DNA from: Bugula neritina
Lineage: Eukaryota; Bryozoa; Gymnolaemata; Cheilostomatida; Bugulidae
Length of the DNA: 64,000 bases
Reading direction: 5' to 3'
NCBI GenBank assembly: GCA_964035545.1
Contig: OZ037765.1
Location: 22,935,004 to 22,999,003, forward strand
The translations under genes were made by a program, and so were the position numbers. Positions 12,370 through 25,255 of this stretch are shown piece by piece. The notes under the pieces were generated by a model, which saw only the letters and a program-made list of their open reading frames with translations, ran no database searches and was not told where the DNA came from. Numbering within the stretch: position 1 is the stretch's first letter; each line of letters starts with the position of its first letter.

Positions 12370-13880
12370 CATGCTAGCTTTGCACAAGTATATTATGACC
12401 CTGTATTATATAACTATACAAACTTGTTAGCATAAGAATAAATTTGGTAATGAAATGGTATTACTTTATCGGTTAACTTTACAATGTATATAAGCCAAAT
12501 AGTAGATTACAAGAGTACTGTCACCCATCTTGAGTGCCCATGGTGGAATAGGTTCGAAAGAAAGGAGAGCAGATTACAGGGGCAGGCAATTTATTCTTGC
12601 AAACCATTCTTTTCAATACATGACCCATTCAAAGTAATATTCTGCATTCAACTTTCAACTTTCTGTTAAGCTCAAACATTATTCCTATCAGTGTAGAATT
12701 CTCAGTTGAAGAAATTGCTTTGCTAAGCTGCATGCAATTTGAAAAATGTCACAGTTGCCTTAAAGCAATGCTGAAACCATGACTTTTCATAAAGAACTTG
12801 GAAATACGGATGATCTTGCATCTTGAGCCAATGTTACTTGAGAGTTTTTGACTATAATTAGTGGCCAGTATAAACCTTAACCAATACTGATGTGGCTTAT
12901 TAGCCAAGCAAGTCCATGACTAGATGATTTACACAATTACAGCCCTTTGTAAGGCTTATTAGCTGCTATACATGAAGTTACAACGAATATTACCTTGTAC
13001 CTGTGATAAACAGTATCAAAATTTATAGTCATGTTTGTTTTCTTTACTAACAAATAATAGCATAACTCCACACAGGAAATTGTCTCAACAGCAATCTATC
13101 TGTAGACCTCAATGTTAAAAACTAATTAGGAAATAACTTTAAATTATTGATGTTTTGCTTTATTGCATTATTTTTGATTGAGTGTAGTGCAGTTTTGATT
13201 TGAATTCTAATTTGACATCTAAAGTAATGAAGTGCATAATACAAGCCTAAAATATCAGCTTGCTGTATTTCCAACACTAATTTAATAAAATTAATCAATA
13301 ATATTATATTAGGCATATAACAAAAATGTGATAATAATCAACAACAGAACATTTACGCAGAACTACTACAGAAAAAATCAATTATTTTTAATCATAATAA
13401 ATACATACAGTATATGGCTCTACAACCATTATATTAGTTAGGCAAAACTATGAACAAAGATAACTATTTTATTATTATAAGCAAGTGCAAGTCATCAAAA
13501 TGTAGCCATAATTTCTTTTGTGTAATTCCATGTGCAAACTATGTAAGCTGTTTTCGAACTTACTGGTGCGTAATAAATTTTCAAAGAAAGTATAAAACAT
13601 TTAAACAATTAAATATGATATTGATAAGAAAAACATTTGGTATAATATCAAATGCATTAGAGTATTAAGCTGTATTAATGTGCATTATTCAACTAAGTTG
13701 AAGAACCTAGCCCTACACTATCTAATTAATCAAAACTAATATATTCTCTAAACTAAAATGATACAATATTATTATAAGTGATTAAAAAAGTCTACAACAG
13801 CAGAGTGACTGAAAATCATAAAAACAAATGAGAGTATGAGGTAAGGCATAGGATATAAAGCAGAGAGCCTGTCCGCTGGA
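12367..13880. other. Non-coding stretch, 3' side of the zinc-finger gene
   Basis: No coding sequence was supported. The short frames at about 12484-12669, 13122-13316 and 13450-13668 lack domain similarity, splice context and phase continuity. The 3' UTR of the minus-strand zinc-finger gene presumably occupies the upper end. Confidence 0.55.
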
Positions 13881-16800
13881 TTAAGTGCTAATTGATTGTC
13901 TGTGTGTTTGGTTGGACAGGTTAGAATTACCAGTATTGTTATTATTTCCCAGTTTGTTAGCTACAAGCAAGCCAGATATAACTTGGGCTATAGCTGACCC
14001 TTTGACACCAGTAGTACCAACTGCCTCAGCTCTCTCCGAGATTGCACTAATCACATCATCAACCCCCTCTGGTGGAGTTTCTTCTTTCTTGCAGACCTTT
14101 TCGTCCTCTGGCATGTCTTTAGGCAGCTCATGTTCGGCAGGGGGAAGCTGGACATCTGGCGTTTTAGGTTCTTGTGGCATGCTGACACAGTCATGCTGGT
14201 CATATTGAAGCTGACTCTCAAACGACTGAGTGCAACGATCACAAGGGTACAAATTTCCGTCTGAAGGCACATACTTACAAGGCACGGCTTTCTTGCGATG
14301 ACTTAGAGCGGAGTCATAACTTAGGTTCAAGCTGTCTTCGCTGTCAGCACGCTGATCTAGAGACGTGCTGTCATTTACTGGTGAGTCTGGTGTGGGTGTA
14401 CTCAGCTGCTGCTGGATTTGATCCATCAACATCTTTTTGTATGGAGTACTCAGCTCATCAACGGAATGTTCATTCTTAACAGCAGCAATCACACTGAAAC
14501 ACAGGCAGCTACAGCTATATTTCAGTGCATAAACTATTACCTTTAAAGATTTAGGATTCTGGGTTGAAGCGAAATAGACAGGTTTTGCAATCAATTTGAC
14601 AAATTTTGTTGCTGTATTAAACATCTAAAGAATGGTGTACAGACTGAAGTTGATAATGTCAACACTCAATAAGAGCAGACAAAAGAACTGAATTATGACA
14701 ATGAAACCTTAGACAGGCAAACACAATTCTTAAATTTATGTCTCATTTAATTGTTTTATTTATGGTAGAGTAAATAACTTTATGGCAAAACTTATCTTTA
14801 CATTCCATAGGCTGAGAACATAAAATTAACAAGCAAGCCCAATGAGAGAAGGGGAAAGCTATACCAACCTGTCATCTAGATTCTGTGGATTTATGCCGTG
14901 CACACTACGGAGATGTTTTTTAAGTATGTGTCTATATATGAGATTTTCCCCACAAACCTGTAATGTAATAGGCAAGAATATAACAAAATGTCCTACTATA
15001 TCTTACAAAATGCAGCAGGACAAATCAGTGAATGTATCGAGCGTTACAGGCCTAGAATAACCAAAGAGGTGGCAGTAATAAAATATATCTAAAATTAACT
15101 TTGTACCACACAATCAATATATATTAAAATATAAGCTGGATTTAACACTACTCGTACATAGGATAAAGTAGTAATAGTCACAAGGGTATACTATATCATG
15201 AGACTTCTAAATAAATATATTCATTATTAATTTTAGTTCATTCTTAGTAATAATCAATTTGTGGTACATAAACGGTGAAAACAATTTCAAACAAAACTCA
15301 GCTTTGCCCATACCCAAGAGAACAATAAAAATGCATGCATATATTTACTTTTGAGAAAGACAAAATTATGAAAACTATAACGTGTAATTTGGAGCAAATA
15401 TTAAAGAAATCAGGGCACATGCTGCTTTGTAGAGACCGAGTGCTGTTCAACTGGTTAGTTAATTAGTTAGAGGCTGCGCTATATCTTGCATTGTTTTATT
15501 ATAGACAATTTACATGTAATTAAATTGACAGAGTTGATTAAGCGTAAATTAACATAATAAAGATGAAAGTTTAGACACTCAGGCCATATGGCAGCTGCAG
15601 TGAATGCACTGTTCACACAAAATACATAAAAAATAAATAGTGACATCAGGTGTTTGTAACAAAAAGAGGGATTCGCTATCAGTAATATTCTTCACAGAGC
15701 ATAATAATAAAAATATGGTTTGTGTGTTCATGCTTGAGAGCTTTCAAAAAGATATACTTGAAAGAAATATATTAATTCTAATCTTAATATAAATAGCGGA
15801 ACAAACAGGTGTAATCAATAGTTTTGGTGCTTGCTATCTGATGATAAATAGCAGACTAACAATTGACTATTTTTCGCTCTAGTGTTCATTCAATATTTGA
15901 CATGAAACAAAAAATAACAAGAATATATACTTTATAAGCAGTAAAACAAGAGCCATCTCTATGAACAATTATTTCATATTCAAATCTTTTGTGCTCTTTG
16001 CACAATAAAGCATTTCCAAAAAGCTTTGTGAACAATAAAGCTCATCAATTTAAAATTTACAACTTAATTATCCTAGCGTTACTGCACTGCGTTCCGTTTT
16101 ATCCAAGTACACTGTAACATTTACTTACATAAACATAACCACTAAAGTTTCACGAGATTATGAAATATAATAATATGCAGTATAATAATAAACCTGGGTA
16201 ACTAAAGACTGTTGTGACATTTATTTATAGAGAGGCTGTATTTATTTATTTTTAGGTTTCATAATATTTCCTTCACATTATTTTTTATCTGCTATCCTTT
16301 CAGTACTGACAGAGTCTCCCAAAATAAAACCAAAGATAAACACTATTCACTATCAAGCTTATAATGTTATTTTCCAATTTCGAAATTCTTAATTGTATAC
16401 GGAGACAAAAGTAGTCATTTTGATAGACTACAGTTGCATAGGTCATGATATAATATCTGCTTGTAATACTATTACCCCAATTAATACTGAATAGCACCAG
16501 CCTACAATAAATCTAACCTTATAATATTACAAGCAAATATAATGCAGTGCAATTTACCAGACTATATTACGCTCATAAAACTGAAATTAAAGAAAGGTTT
16601 AAAAATCAGTGTTTACTTTGGAAATACCAACATGTAAAAACAATCTTAGGCTTAATTGCTGAAATATTTATAACAAAGAGGTTGGGATAATATAATATTA
16701 TGAGAGGCACACTGGGTAATAAACCTACAATTATATTAACATTTTCCATCTATATACAGAATAATGACTGAAATTCTGCAATATTGTATTTGGCAGATGT

Positions 16801-19800
16801 ATTGTAAATGTATACTTTTGCTGTATATAAAGTAATAAAGTTAACTATTATATAGTTTATGTAAAACAATATGGGATGCTAATATAATATTTAGTAAGCA
16901 TTACTAGCTACTATGCCCACCTGCTTCAACTGCCCGTTGACGCAATAAGATAAAAATATATATTTAATTAAGATATATAATCAACTCTAAGCAGCAAACC
17001 TAAAGTAATTTTACCATATACAATACTGAATATACTAGATGAACTGTTCTCTACAATGATTTAGTATTATAAATGAAATCAATAAAACCTAATTGGCTAA
17101 ATAGATTTGCATTATATTTGCCAGTTCCAAATATTTCAATCTATAAGTTGCAACATGTTGGAACAAATTATTAATAAAGCATATCAGCAGTTTATGAACT
17201 TGTAGTAGAGCATGCAACAACTTGTTTAAGATAGCTTAATAAAGGAAGCTATAGTATTTAAACTATGTATTTGTAACCTAATGGCGGCCCTGACAAACTG
17301 GCTATAAAATGTCTACTGTTACAAAAACCATAAGAATTTAAAAATACTAGCAAAGATCAAAGCAAATGTTACTACAATAATGTTATTAACTATAAAGTGG
17401 ATGTTGTTGTCTTCATTTCCACTAATTATACATTCAAAAGTGATTGTTTTATCATCAATGAAATCATTAAAGCATAAAGAGTGTAAAGCCTTAAGTTTTT
17501 TATATTTACATAACTGTATAAAACCAACTAGATAAAATTGGTTCTGGTAAACATATATGACAATATTCTTGGAGATCGTAGAATCATACTGATAAGAAAG
17601 TCATAAAAGAATTAATAAAGAAAATAGTGTGACTAGCCATCAGTCTTATTTTACAGGTTGAATTACGAATAATTAAACTGGTGATCACTTCTGCAATATC
17701 TAGCATAATATTGTACCCTCATTACATAATTTGAACTTGGACCACTCACCACACAGCAGTTATCCCCTGGCTTACGGCCACGCCTTTCAATATGGCTTCC
17801 ATCACATTTAGCTACATGCATCTCCAGTTGATCACGTGACCACAAGTTTCTGTTACATTTGTCACATTGAAACTTCTCTACAGATTTCATACTCGGTCTT
17901 CCTCTCTTCAACCCACTGCCCGTACATCTTTAATAAAATGTTTGACTTAAAAATGACATTCTAATAACTGTGTGTTTCTCATTTTAAATCCAATTATTTA
18001 GCTTTTGTTGTCAATGAGTTGTCAAACAAAGTCCTAAATAAATGTCAGTGAAAATGGTAATTTAATACATTGCAAATTCAAGATAGTGAAATGCTTTTAA
18101 ATAACTATTTCTTGTACATACATATACATTGTATGCGGCCTAGTTATTTAGTAAACACAACATAGAAATGCAGTTGCTTGAAACCTCCTTTGTTCCATTA
18201 TAGCCACGACTAGATTGATCATATTTTTAAAAAGAAAAGAAATTGCAAATAGTCATAGGCCTTTGTAACAACTGCAATAATTTAACATTAGTAACCCAAT
18301 ATGCTTTACCATCAATCTGACGACAATATGACTATACTGAGTCAAGCTTTGCAGCAACCAACCTCTGCACATGATTGATTCTGTCGTGGTTCATGCGATT
18401 CTTCAGACTGAGACCACACTTTGGGCAGTTGACAATGCCAGTGCTAGGACGACCTCTTCTAAGACCTTGACCCTTACACTGAACAATATGCTTAATTCGA
18501 TCTTCAGGGCATCTGTATTTGAAGTTTTGCCCACACCTATAAAAACAAAATTGAATATAATAGATTACAAATATGCTATCAGGTAGACCCTAGACGCAAT
18601 TTTTATTTCTGCTTTCAATATCAAATTAATTGATGTTCAGTCAGTCAGTACGTCAAGATGTCCATAGTCATTTTTCCGTAATTTACTTAACATAGTCAAA
18701 GTTTTTTGCTTTGTTTACATACATTGTCACTGACTCTTACTTATTGCACACTCCCTTTTATCAAATCACTCCTGAATCACCAGGATGTGACGGCAAGCCG
18801 AGGTTTTTATTCTTTAAATCAATAGACAATCTGTTCTGCTCAGTGTTTTAATCAATTACAATAACATTTTTATTGCAACTTGATTGTATATAAATAGTGA
18901 CCTATTAGAGAATATTTGAAAAGGTTGCTTAGTGACATTTAATGGAAATATTTCCTTTTAGATAAAACACTTTATGATGACTTGGATGCTTTTCTAGCAA
19001 TTTTATTCATTTTTAAAGAATACATTAACTGTATTTCATTTGCCAACTGGCTGCCGGTCAGACTGCTCTTGTAATTTTTTTAGATTACAACAATTAAAGC
19101 TAGTTATGGCCAGTCATCAATTGTAAGATACTTAGAAGTTAACATGAATTTTATTACTCTGTAATATTACAAGCATTTTTTGTGGTGGCCAACTAACTAA
19201 CTAACCCAATATAAATATTTCAACACTGGCTATTGCAGTGTAGCATAGAAAACATGCTTAATAATACTAGTAATTATAGTAGTAGCGGAAATAATTTATA
19301 AATAATATTGCTGTAATGCATAGCTGTTTGCTATCAGCAATAAACAAGATTACATGCCTATACTATGACAAAATAATGAATAGCTTAGTTATAAAAGGAC
19401 TTACAATGTATATTGAAAAAACCACAATAATTGGAGACAATAAGAATCTTCACGGCCACTTGCCCAATAGTTTACACTAAGCCATAGCTTTCTAGTTTTA
19501 GACTATTTTTTGTAGAAAAGGATCGTACAATGATTTCATGCATTTCATAATTATAATTATTTTGAATGTTACAAAAATAATGGTACATGCTTCAGTCCTC
19601 GCAGAAGCATAATATTGTCTGACTAAACAGCTGTACAAACAGGTTGCAACACAAATGTTATGATTGGCTAATAGGAGCATCTGTTACAATTTTATTCTGA
19701 GTTTTTTTAAATGTATTTGCGTCTTTATTGTAATTATTTTGAATAGCTAGCCCTCTGCTAGTTCTTGGAGTTACATTTGTCAATTATTGTGAATCCCTTC

Positions 19801-21526
19801 ACACTTGCACATGAGTATTTGGCCGGCAAAGGCAACTGTACTGGCGTTCATCTTAACTCATAAACAATAATTGTGTGTCACAGTATTGAATTAAATTTTA
19901 GAATAAAACACGAGTGATCCTTTATCTATTCTAAAGTGTATAATAAACTCATCCCAATAGATAAATATCTTGGACATGATGAATTAAGCAAACATATGAT
20001 AGCTTTTAAATCATGGGAAAATCTTTTATATACACATAAATTTTGTATAGATGGCCTGTGCTTATATTATATATATTATCTATAGATATAACATTGAGGT
20101 GATAATAAAACAACACTATGCAGACATTTTGACCAACGACAGGTGCCCTTTTGTATATTTTATAAAGATATAAGATAACAAAGTTAATTATTGAAGGCGA
20201 AATTTCATTCAGTTCAATAACCAGTGCTAGTAACTAGTGCATGAAATATTAATTTAAACATAAATTTAAATGATATAGTATAATGATTAAAGTTACAAGT
20301 ATTTCCTCTTTTATCAATTCTTATTAAATATTCCAATAGAATCACTAAGTAACATGCTGAGTATATGTTGCATATTCATAAATATCTCCATAACATATTT
20401 CAATTTGCATTGGCTGGCTGTAAATTATAGATTAAATTATTATAAACATAATACTTAACAAATAGTAAGCTACTGACCTGTCACATCCTATTACAGTGTA
20501 TTCTTCACCAGTCCTGTTGCCTGTACAGAGAGTGCTATGAGCTATAAACTCTGTGTGGTCCTTGCAAGCTTTGCCACAGTGGATACACATGAAGACACCA
20601 TCTTTAGCGCCATCTGCCACTCCTGCCGTGGTGGCATCTAGACCAGGTGCAACCATAGGTGCAGGCTGCGGCATCGACAGCATTGGATTAGAGGCAAGCG
20701 CTGCTAAAGATGATTGAAAAGAAGCCATAGCCATCATTTCAGCTGCGGCTGCCGAAGTAGGTGGTGGCTGTAGAAGAGGCGGCAGCACGCTCATAATGGG
20801 TCCAACATTGAGTGGAGGTGGTGCGCTCATCATGGAAGAAACATTCATAGCTGGACTTATACCCATTGCTGATAGAGAGGATGTAGACAGAGCATCACCA
20901 GAACTGACTGGAGAAGAGACAGAGCTGGCAGGGGAGATGTGACCATTGGTCAGTGGATTAACCAATGGTGAAGGAGTAACAGATGGCTCTGTATTTGCAC
21001 AAACTGGAGGAACTTGGTGTTGCCTCAGTAGCGTATTGGACCCTAGAGTAAGAGAATAGCAGCATTGGACTCGTAGTTACTAGTTATACAATTAATAACA
21101 TATAATCAATAAAATGTACCTTTTAGATACTTAGCGCAAGGTTACTAGAACTAGATCATTATATGACTTTTTATAAAAGAAATGCTATTAGATATATAAT
21201 TTGTAATAAATATTCATTATGCAACACTTGTACGATTTTCTCGTTGAATGAGCACATTATTATAGAAAATAAGAGTTACCATTAACACTGCCTGCTAGTC
21301 TGTCTTCATGCTTTCCCAGTTTGTCCTGTAAGCATTGGCTCATTTCTGACTTCAATTTGACTGCATTGTCAATGAGCTGCACTTGCACATGACATCTTGT
21401 GCACACTTTTCCATCATGTAGCAGCTTCTTTCCAGTGAAAGAGACATCAAAGAGTTCACAGATTTTTTGGCGATTGTGTGGGAGGATAGGGTCAGCAAAC
21501 TGACTTTCACAAAATATGCAGCTCAT
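13881..21526 (-). CDS. ZAD-like zinc-finger protein with C2HC/C2H2 fingers and AT-hook-like linkers, 621 aa
   Basis: Exons in transcript order: 21280-21526, 20478-21042, 18363-18536, 17750-17927, 14869-14957, 13881-14493, totalling 1866 nt with phases 1,2,2,0,2 all consistent. The N-terminus (1-60) has CIFC...CTRC spacing like a zinc-finger-associated (ZAD) domain, a dimerisation module of some transcription factors. Residues 83-234 are Pro/Ser/Ala/Met-rich and probably disordered. Fingers: 235-255 C-x2-C-x12-H-x3-C; 269-291 and 308-330 C-x2-C-x14-H-x3-C; 350-370 C-x2-C-x12-H-x3-C; 387-408 classical C2H2 (x12, x4); near 502 a degenerate CDRC...HDC. Three linkers carry AT-hook-like cores: RRGRPS (~297-302), KRGRPS (~336-341) and RRGRKPG (~377-383). 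Several fingers are split across exon joins, which supports the model. It is probably a nuclear DNA-binding protein. I do not recognise a named orthologue. ATG 21526 is preceded by a strong acceptor (TTTTTTACAG), so a 5' UTR exon lies upstream. Confidence 0.82.
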
Positions 21527-21542
21527 CTTTATTTCTGTAAAA

Positions 21543-24500
21543 AAGATGGCAGACAATAATTTGATGATGGAGGCAATCTATTTTGATGTAAGACAGTTTA
21601 TTAATGTTGTATCCGATTTGTTTCTGTAACCTTCGGCTGCTGACAGTAGAAGCATTGCAAGAGGTAACAAAACACCACGCATGAAACGCAGTAGCGGAAT
21701 ATACTAAAAATTGTAAAAATTTCCAAAATAAATATTATTTATAAAAAGTCACACATACAGCATATGCAGGAAATACGTAGCTATGACTTTATTTAATTGC
21801 CATGGAGACAAACGGATGACAGCTTGTTTTTTGAGTAGTGAAGCATAAGAAAGAATAACTGTGCACCTACTATGCTATAAAATACTAAATAGCTTCAAGC
21901 TTTTCAATTTATAAAATAAACAGTTGAAATATGAGAAAGAAAGCAAGTAATAACCAGTCATGCTCAATTAACAATTTGGTGCTCCGTGAGCATGCATAAC
22001 AAAATTGTTTATTAGATTATTGTTGCAACTGGCATTAATTTAATTACAAAGTTAGTTTTTAAAATGTGTTTAAAATAACAACATGCTTTCAATTGCATGA
22101 ATAATAAATAGCTACACTATAAGAACAATTTGTTGATTATATTATCTGAAAGGAAAGTGAGCGTTGTGTACATAGAAAATGAATTTAATATATTCTTTAT
22201 TCATACTTTATGTGAGGCGTTGAATAAGTAAATAATATAATATAATCAGTTTTCCCAATAATAAAGCATGAAATGATCATATTACATTCACAAAGGCATT
22301 GAATGTAGAGACACAAAGAGTAAGCATACAAAAACATTAATAAAGGAAAATCATTGTAAATCAAATTTATTCTAGTGGTGCCAATGGTGCCAGCATGCTA
22401 GAATTATTTAGCATTTTATTTCATTAATATTGTTGCTATAGCTATCAGGTTTCTTTGTCAGACTATTTGGTTAGGGTAGATAATGGATACAATGTAAAGC
22501 ATAGCAGCCATAATGGCCATTACACAGAATTCTATATTTGAAATAATGATGACAATAATGTAAACATTAGCTTTTAATATCAGTGTGTTCCAATTATAAG
22601 TAAAAAATACTGTATAATAAACAATGAGTAGACAATGAGTTGCAGGTGAGTGACACTCCCAGCAGTTTCTTAGTTTTTCTAATTAGCTTCACTTGATATA
22701 TATTATTTTGATAAAAGGCATACAGTGGTTCTTTGTAATATAAACTATAATGAATAACATTGAGGTGAGATTCATTATACATCTCAAGTATAAAGAAATG
22801 CATGAAATAAAATCCAATTTACTGTTTAGTTCCCACAGGAAATTCCTAATTTTAACAACAACATTTATAGTATAATTTACACCCTGTGATGCAGATAACG
22901 GTGCCATGGTTTATGAAAGGATAATAAATCTGTGGTCATAAAACACACAGAGCAGTTTATTATTCTATTTATTAGGTTTATCAAATTGATTAGCATTAGT
23001 ATTTAAGATCTATACTAGAATAATCTACATACACATATTATATTTAATACTAGTTAAGTACAGCTTCAAGTATTCTGCAATGAGTCAGTCAATTTTATCT
23101 CCTTGGCGCTATACTACACAGTACTTCACAAGACCACGCTCATCTAAGTCAGCCTGTTTTTAAGTACACCACCATTAATTGTACTACAAGCCAACTTATT
23201 ATTTATTAATTGTAGTGATAAGTAATAGTGAGTGATTCAAACTTAAAAAATACTGAATCATCAAACTAGCCAAGATAGGAAATTGCTTGGGTGTTGTATT
23301 GCAATACTAAATCTTACACATATATTTCATAGATTTACAAAAGAAAATAGAATATTAAGATAGTATCTCTTGGCTTCTTGTCGATTTATAAGCTGGTGTG
23401 ACATGACAGTACTAACCCATTCTAACAATTTACTCTATCATTTATGTATAGGCTTTACTACTAGTGTGTTAAGTTCATTCCAGCATAATTACTAGGCATA
23501 ATTTAAAAGATGTTAGTCACTAAATAGTTAAAACTACAGTTTCACAATATGGTTTATGTACATATCATTGTTACGAAAATAATAAATGACATTATTACGT
23601 AACTGGTATAACTCTACACCTACATTATTATAATATTACCTTTTATAAGTTAAAGAAGTCAATGTTGTCAGATAAACTACCACTGTACCACCTGGTCAGT
23701 CTACCAACAAAGTTCTCGTTTGGTCTCCTTTCTTTTTATAAACTACTAAAAATAAAGTCAGGAGTCAGGATTGTACTCATAAAAAGCAGAGGATTGGTGG
23801 TGTTACTCACTAATGAGTATATCATATAGTTCTACGGTATTACTAGAGTACTCCAATAATTAAATAAACTATTCCAAAACTCTTTACTGAACTACACAAC
23901 TGAGTGTCTACTCCAACAACTAAACTAAATTCAGTTATTAGAAAACTGCTATAAATCTGCATAATCACCATGTTCTAACAATACCACGGATACATAAAAA
24001 AATTGAACTTAGACTAGGGTTTCTTATTTCTTATCTAAGCATTCCAGCACCAAAAAGTTACCACATCAACTAATTGCACTTTTGCACAGCACAATCTTCA
24101 TACCCACAATGGCTGTATGAATACAGTCATTAGTTAATTAATTAATATTTCAGTTACAATTACTTAAACTACCTGAAATTAGATCTAAAAGGGAAGTCTA
24201 AGTTTGTTTGTTATTGAAGAGTGCAACCAAAATAGCTGCCAGGCTGACACTGGCAGCATTATATAATTTCATCTTATATCGTTTAGTATTTGTACAGAGT
24301 TTATTTTCAAGTGCTGCAGTTATTTTTAACAAATTAAGGTAATTAAAAACCTTAGGTTCTAGTAAATAGTAAACCTTAGATGCTGAATTTGGTTTCAGCA
24401 ACAAGAAATTTTCTATCGTTTAATTACTAATAGGGCAGATGTGCTTTGAACCAAGACTGTAAATCAATATACAAACATTTAAGCTAACAGAAAAGGTATG

Positions 24501-25189
24501 TATAGACATGTAAGTCACTAACAGGGTGTTGTATAAAATCCCAAGAAAGAAAGAGTCGAAATTTATCAGATGCTATTAAATTGAAATTATTAATCAAAGT
24601 ATTGGGATAATTAAAATTATGACAGGTAAAATTGATTGAGATATAACATTTGAAAGCCTTTAAGAAGCATAGGTGAACATTTGGAGGTTTACTGCAGAGT
24701 TAAGCATGAAATTCTATTGCATGTTTTATATTAATGAGCAACCGGGCAAGTTTATACTAAAATATAATAAAATTTAGTAAAAAGAAACTTAAACATGAAA
24801 TATTAGGAGCCCACTGGTACTAAAAAGCAAATAGCTAGCCAATCTCAACATGTATGAAGGTGCGTGACCAGCACCATGTATATCGTTATGCCTGTAAGTG
24901 TAACAATTCGAATGCCTATACAGTATACTCGTACTTGAGGTTATAGCCAAAGGAGTTTGTGGCAAGCAGACTGCAATTAAGAGCTACAATTTTTTCACAA
25001 AATTAAAGTGATTTAACAGATGATAAATTGTGAAATTTGTGAGATTAGCATGAACAAAGTATTGTATCATTAATTATAAGTTATAACTATTCTGATTTTG
25101 TATGTAACTATTTACAATTACGATCACTATGTCTATGGAGTATCAGTATACTGTACACTGTATAGTCTATAAAATAAGTACAAGCTTAC
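21543..25189. other. Probable 5' UTR intron of the zinc-finger gene; no coding sequence seen
   Basis: This AT-rich stretch has no supported coding exon. It begins at the acceptor 16 bases above the zinc-finger start codon. If the upstream exon proposed at about 25190-25255 is right, the whole stretch is one long 5' UTR intron. The weak open frames at 22594-22907 and 24198-24404 show no domain or splice support. Confidence 0.4.
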
Positions 25190-25255
25190 CTTGATTAATG
25201 TATTCGGTCCTGTGCCCAGCGTCTCTGCTTAGCTAGCAAGCTAGTTACTAATATA
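25190..25255 (-). promoter_or_regulatory. Possible 5' UTR exon of the zinc-finger gene
   Basis: On the minus strand, a less AT-rich segment (CAGAGACGCTGGGCACAGG) ends in AATCAAG followed by a good donor, GTAAGC. Nothing else nearby needs this donor, and the zinc-finger gene's first coding exon has an upstream acceptor. The exon's outer limit is unknown. Transcript data would be needed, so I hold this loosely. Confidence 0.25.

Noticed and set aside
13885-14272. Plus-strand 107-codon frame and a second minus frame over the last zinc-finger exon
   Set aside because: The last zinc-finger exon is open in another frame with continuous phase to its neighbours. These frames have no splice or domain support.
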